64,000 bases of DNA, taken from contig CM038716.1 of the NCBI GenBank assembly GCA_021613375.1, positions 18,669,524-18,733,523 of the forward strand, written 5' to 3'. This DNA is from Megaleporinus macrocephalus (Eukaryota; Chordata; Actinopteri; Characiformes; Anostomidae). The position numbers were made by a program, and so were the translations under genes. Positions 61,151 to 64,000 of the stretch are shown piece by piece; within the stretch, counting starts at the first letter, position 1; the number at the start of each line of letters is the position of its first letter. The notes under the pieces were generated by a model. It did no database searches. It saw nothing but the letters and a program-made list of their open reading frames with translations, and was not told where the DNA came from.

Positions 61151-61299
61151 ATGATAATCAAATGCAGATGGTTGGAGTTAGCTAGCTAGTTTCCCGACAC
61201 TGTCCTGCACATATATAGCGTTTCACCTGCTTCCCACACACCTGATCCAACTAATCATTATTATCACCACCTTACTGAGTTAATATACGATCGTTTACA

Positions 61300-62581
61300 G
61301 CAAGACACGCTCTAAACACTACAGGGCAGTGTGTTTTTTCAGGACTAGGGTTAAGAAAGGCTAAGCTAGCGTTAGCAGCGGTAAAGCTAGCTAACGATGG
61401 TGCTGGAGGGCTAATGTCCAGCGCGGTGTGGAGATTTTCTCTAAACACAAACGCTAAACTCTCTTTCTCTCTGCTGACAATGTCTAGACAACTTAGTTCC
61501 ATCATGAGTAACGACAGATCACAAGCTCGTATGGTATTCACGAGTTTAGACCAAATTTGTGCAAGTGTGCATTTGATTGATACCCGGCTTGTCCCGCCTC
61601 TCCATATAAGCCGAAGGAGTTATGATTGGATATTTTCCTTACATGTCCCTACCCCTCATAAAACTATAACAGCTCTGATTGGATGTAGTCCCTGCCAAAC
61701 ATTTTTGTCTCGTTTTTAATCGTTGACTAAACTGTCAATCAATTTTGTTAACGTTTTTATCCTTCTATGTAGTTTTTATTCCGTCATCATCTCTATACTT
61801 TAAAGGGGCTGTGGCAGTAAGAACGTATGTGATTATAATTATTTTGTATCGTTTTGGCTTTATATTATGTCATGTTTGGTGATTTTTTTGGCACAAATGT
61901 AAAAGTGTAAAATGGGCAATAAGAGTACCCAGGTGCTAAATTATGGGTGACTCAGCATAGTTAGCGCCAGCTACCAGTTTCACACTAGTGTATTCACAGG
62001 TCGGCTAATATAAATTTAATGCATTAGTTTGAAGAACAATATACTATAATCTTTTCCCCACTTGTTACTAAAGCTACAGTGTAGCTGCTAACCTACTGAT
62101 AACTTCGCCATTAGGACGCCACTTAGCGTCGCGCTAAAAATACGCCAACGTTTCTTAATTAAAAGGTATCCAGCCATTAGCTCATTAGCTAGCTAGATGA
62201 GTACTTCAAAGCTTACTTATTGGTGTAGACTCTGTTACCTATAAAATGGATTTGTATGCCACTAAACAAGGTATTAAGCCTCCCTGAGTTTATGTAGCTA
62301 CTGCTATTTAGTTAGCCACGTTAGCTAGCGTTATATTGACCTCATAACGTTATCTCTAAAGCAGAGCTGAAAGTTGCATTCACGCAGCAAATGTGTCTTC
62401 GTTAACCGACTACGTTTTGCAAATCTGTTGCTTTGTTTCACTGCAATGTGGTGCAGACGTGAGCTTTTTAGGTTTAACATCAGTGTAGGTTAGACATCGT
62501 CAGCCCCGCAACCCCTGAAGTCTTTTTAATTAACTGATGACTTTAATGTAGGGTCTTATATGAGGAAAAGCGCTAAACTAG
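61300..62581 (+). promoter_or_regulatory. Possible promoter and 5' UTR exon of an unidentified gene
   Basis: CpG becomes more frequent (for example ACGCCACTTAGCGTCGCGC near 62117-62135) in otherwise AT-rich DNA. A plausible donor AACTAG|GTGAGC lies at 62581/62582, and a good acceptor lies 375 bp further at 62955. This fits a non-coding first exon, but no transcript evidence exists here. Confidence 0.35.
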
Positions 62582-62955
62582 GTGAGCCTGCATTCTGCAT
62601 TCAGAACTTGTCTTTAAAAATGTATAAATAAAATAAAAATAATGTTTTTTGAAAGAGGACACAGGGTTTAGTTTTGTTCTAGGTGGTTTTCATCACTTTT
62701 ATTTTGGACATTTCACATCTTTTATCTGTCTGCACAGACTTAAGACAAACGTGTTTCTCTGTTTTTGACAAATTTTATATTTTTATATTTATTCTATATA
62801 TATGTATACGCACAAAAAAAAACATAGCTGTTATCACCACATCACACATACAGAGACACCAATATAAGTGTGAGTTATTTTAAATAATTTTTGAAGTTTG
62901 CATGTAACACTTGTGCTTAGATGTGAAATGTTCTTTTGTTATATTTGCATTGTAG

Positions 62956-62994
62956 ACATGGCGATTCCTGGATCTTGTCAACACCTTCGTCTCA
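62956..62994 (+). CDS. Possible first coding exon, gene unidentified
   Basis: A T-rich tract and TTGCATTGTAG acceptor are followed by a 39-bp exon, ATG at 62958 in fair context (GACATGG), and donor CTCA|GTAAGT. It would encode MAIPGSCQHLRL plus one base. Reading the other frame gives WRFLDLVNTFVS. I do not recognise either peptide. No second coding exon is identified before the right edge. It may equally be chance. Confidence 0.3.
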
Positions 62995-63510
62995 GTAAGT
63001 TTCTCTACAGATCAATTCTGCATCAGACCACTCTGAATGACAATCAAAATGAAATTTAAAGAAGGCAGTGTCGGAGCAAATGCCTATATTGCACTGATAA
63101 CATTTTTTTCTGTAATTCATGGTGTATTTATAATAATTTATATGTATAATATTTTTGGTATACTTATTTTGACATTATATAATTGCTTTGATGAATAGCT
63201 GTTTATTGTGGCTCATGGATTTTAGAAATTGAGGATCTTAACAGTTAGCATTTTAAAGAACCTTAGTCTCTATGGATGCCCACCTCCAAATCACACATAA
63301 TGTACATGGTTCATGTAGTCCATGCAGTCAGTTTGCTATAGCTGTCTATTGCATAAACTTTGATTGTATTTTGGTTATATCTTTTCCTGGATTTTCCTAC
63401 ATCCACTTGATACCTTTCAGGGGGGATCTTGTTAATCCTTGGAGGCCCAATAACTATGGAGACTAGCATGGCAAGAGCAGCAAGTTGATGCGCTAGAGGA
63501 ATTCAAAGAT

Positions 63511-63545
<35 letters not shown>
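63511..63545. repeat. (CA)n microsatellite
   Basis: About 17 CA units. Confidence 0.95.
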
Positions 63546-63547
<2 letters not shown>

Positions 63548-63599
63548 CCAGACACCACATACTTTATTAAATATACCTGTCTATCTCATTAATCAGCTT

Positions 63600-63765
63600 C
63601 GTTTACCATTTGGGTGCACTTTGTAGTTCTACAATAACAGACTGTTCTTCGATAGATGGAACCCTCCAGGACCCCCACAGAGCAGGTATAATTTGGGTGG
63701 TGGATCATTTTCAGCACTGCAGTGACACTGATGTGGTGGTGGTGTGTTAGTATGTGTTATGTTTG
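63600..63765. mobile_element. Partial copy of the fold-back element
   Basis: TGCACTTTGTAGTTCTAC, CAGGACCCCCACAGAGCAGG, ATTTGGGTGGTGGATCATTT and CACTGCAGTGACACTGATGT match one arm of the element at 15768-16378, including the outer part missing from that copy's left arm. Only one arm is present. Confidence 0.8.
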
Positions 63766-64000
63766 ACCGCTGTTTTTCTGCTGCAAGCAGGTTTTTCTAA
63801 AAAGAATTGCGTGCTTTGTATATGTTGTTCTGATGTGACACAACTGGCCACCATAGTTGGGTGTCCTCACACCTTCACTTTCTGCAGCCTATCTGTTTTT
63901 TTTTATTATTTCAGGACAGTTCATAAAATTTTAAAGCAGTGTTTTGCCTCACACAGTGTGTGCGATTGTTGCGTGTCAAATGTCGGCATCTGGTCACTTG

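Overview
The window is vertebrate nuclear DNA, almost certainly from a ray-finned (teleost) fish. Genes are sparse, introns are long, and dinucleotide microsatellites and fish-type transposons (Tc1, L2-clade LINE, hAT-like, Ty3/gypsy LTR) are abundant. An inverted-repeat element at 15.77-16.38 kb, with a partial copy at the right edge, belongs to a family I recall as common in characins, catfishes and relatives. Otophysan assignment is therefore plausible but is inference.

The only gene identified with confidence is the 5' part of bcas3 on the minus strand. Four coding exons (11420-11508, 10051-10105, 9331-9406, 4426-4532) splice in perfect phase into 103 codons resembling the BCAS3 N-terminus. 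A CCAAT-rich, CpG-containing promoter lies at about 12.43-12.70 kb, and the gene continues off the left edge. Its introns hold a Tc1-like copy with TA-flanked inverted repeats (5122-6628), an older Tc1 copy (1753-2795) and a MITE (10640-11137).

From 12.7 to 34 kb is repeat-rich intergenic DNA. It contains a LINE 3' tail split by a solo LTR with a matching 5-bp target duplication (15045-15775), the inverted-repeat element, a 4.2-kb dead L2-clade LINE with esterase, endonuclease and RT remains (17735-21983), and a decayed duplicate of part of the bcas3 promoter (23533-23575).

From about 33 to 52 kb there are blocks of complex, repeat-poor sequence that look like conserved non-coding (regulatory) elements. 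They are interrupted by a 2-kb, 24-bp-unit minisatellite (41001-43068) and further DNA transposon remnants.

At 53100-56983 is a complete, apparently very young LTR element: two 365-bp LTRs with no difference I can see, a 5-bp target duplication and a polypurine tract. An 11-nt match between the predicted mRNA start and the site just after the 5' LTR is diagnostic of Tf1/sushi-type self-priming. Its interior lacks pol and is mostly 33/90-bp and 36-bp minisatellites that keep several frames open.

The right end (57-64 kb) holds a Tc1 transposase relic, an hAT-like MITE with an 8-bp target duplication, and a possible promoter plus small coding exon of an unidentified plus-strand gene (61.3-63.0 kb). 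No RNA genes were recognised.
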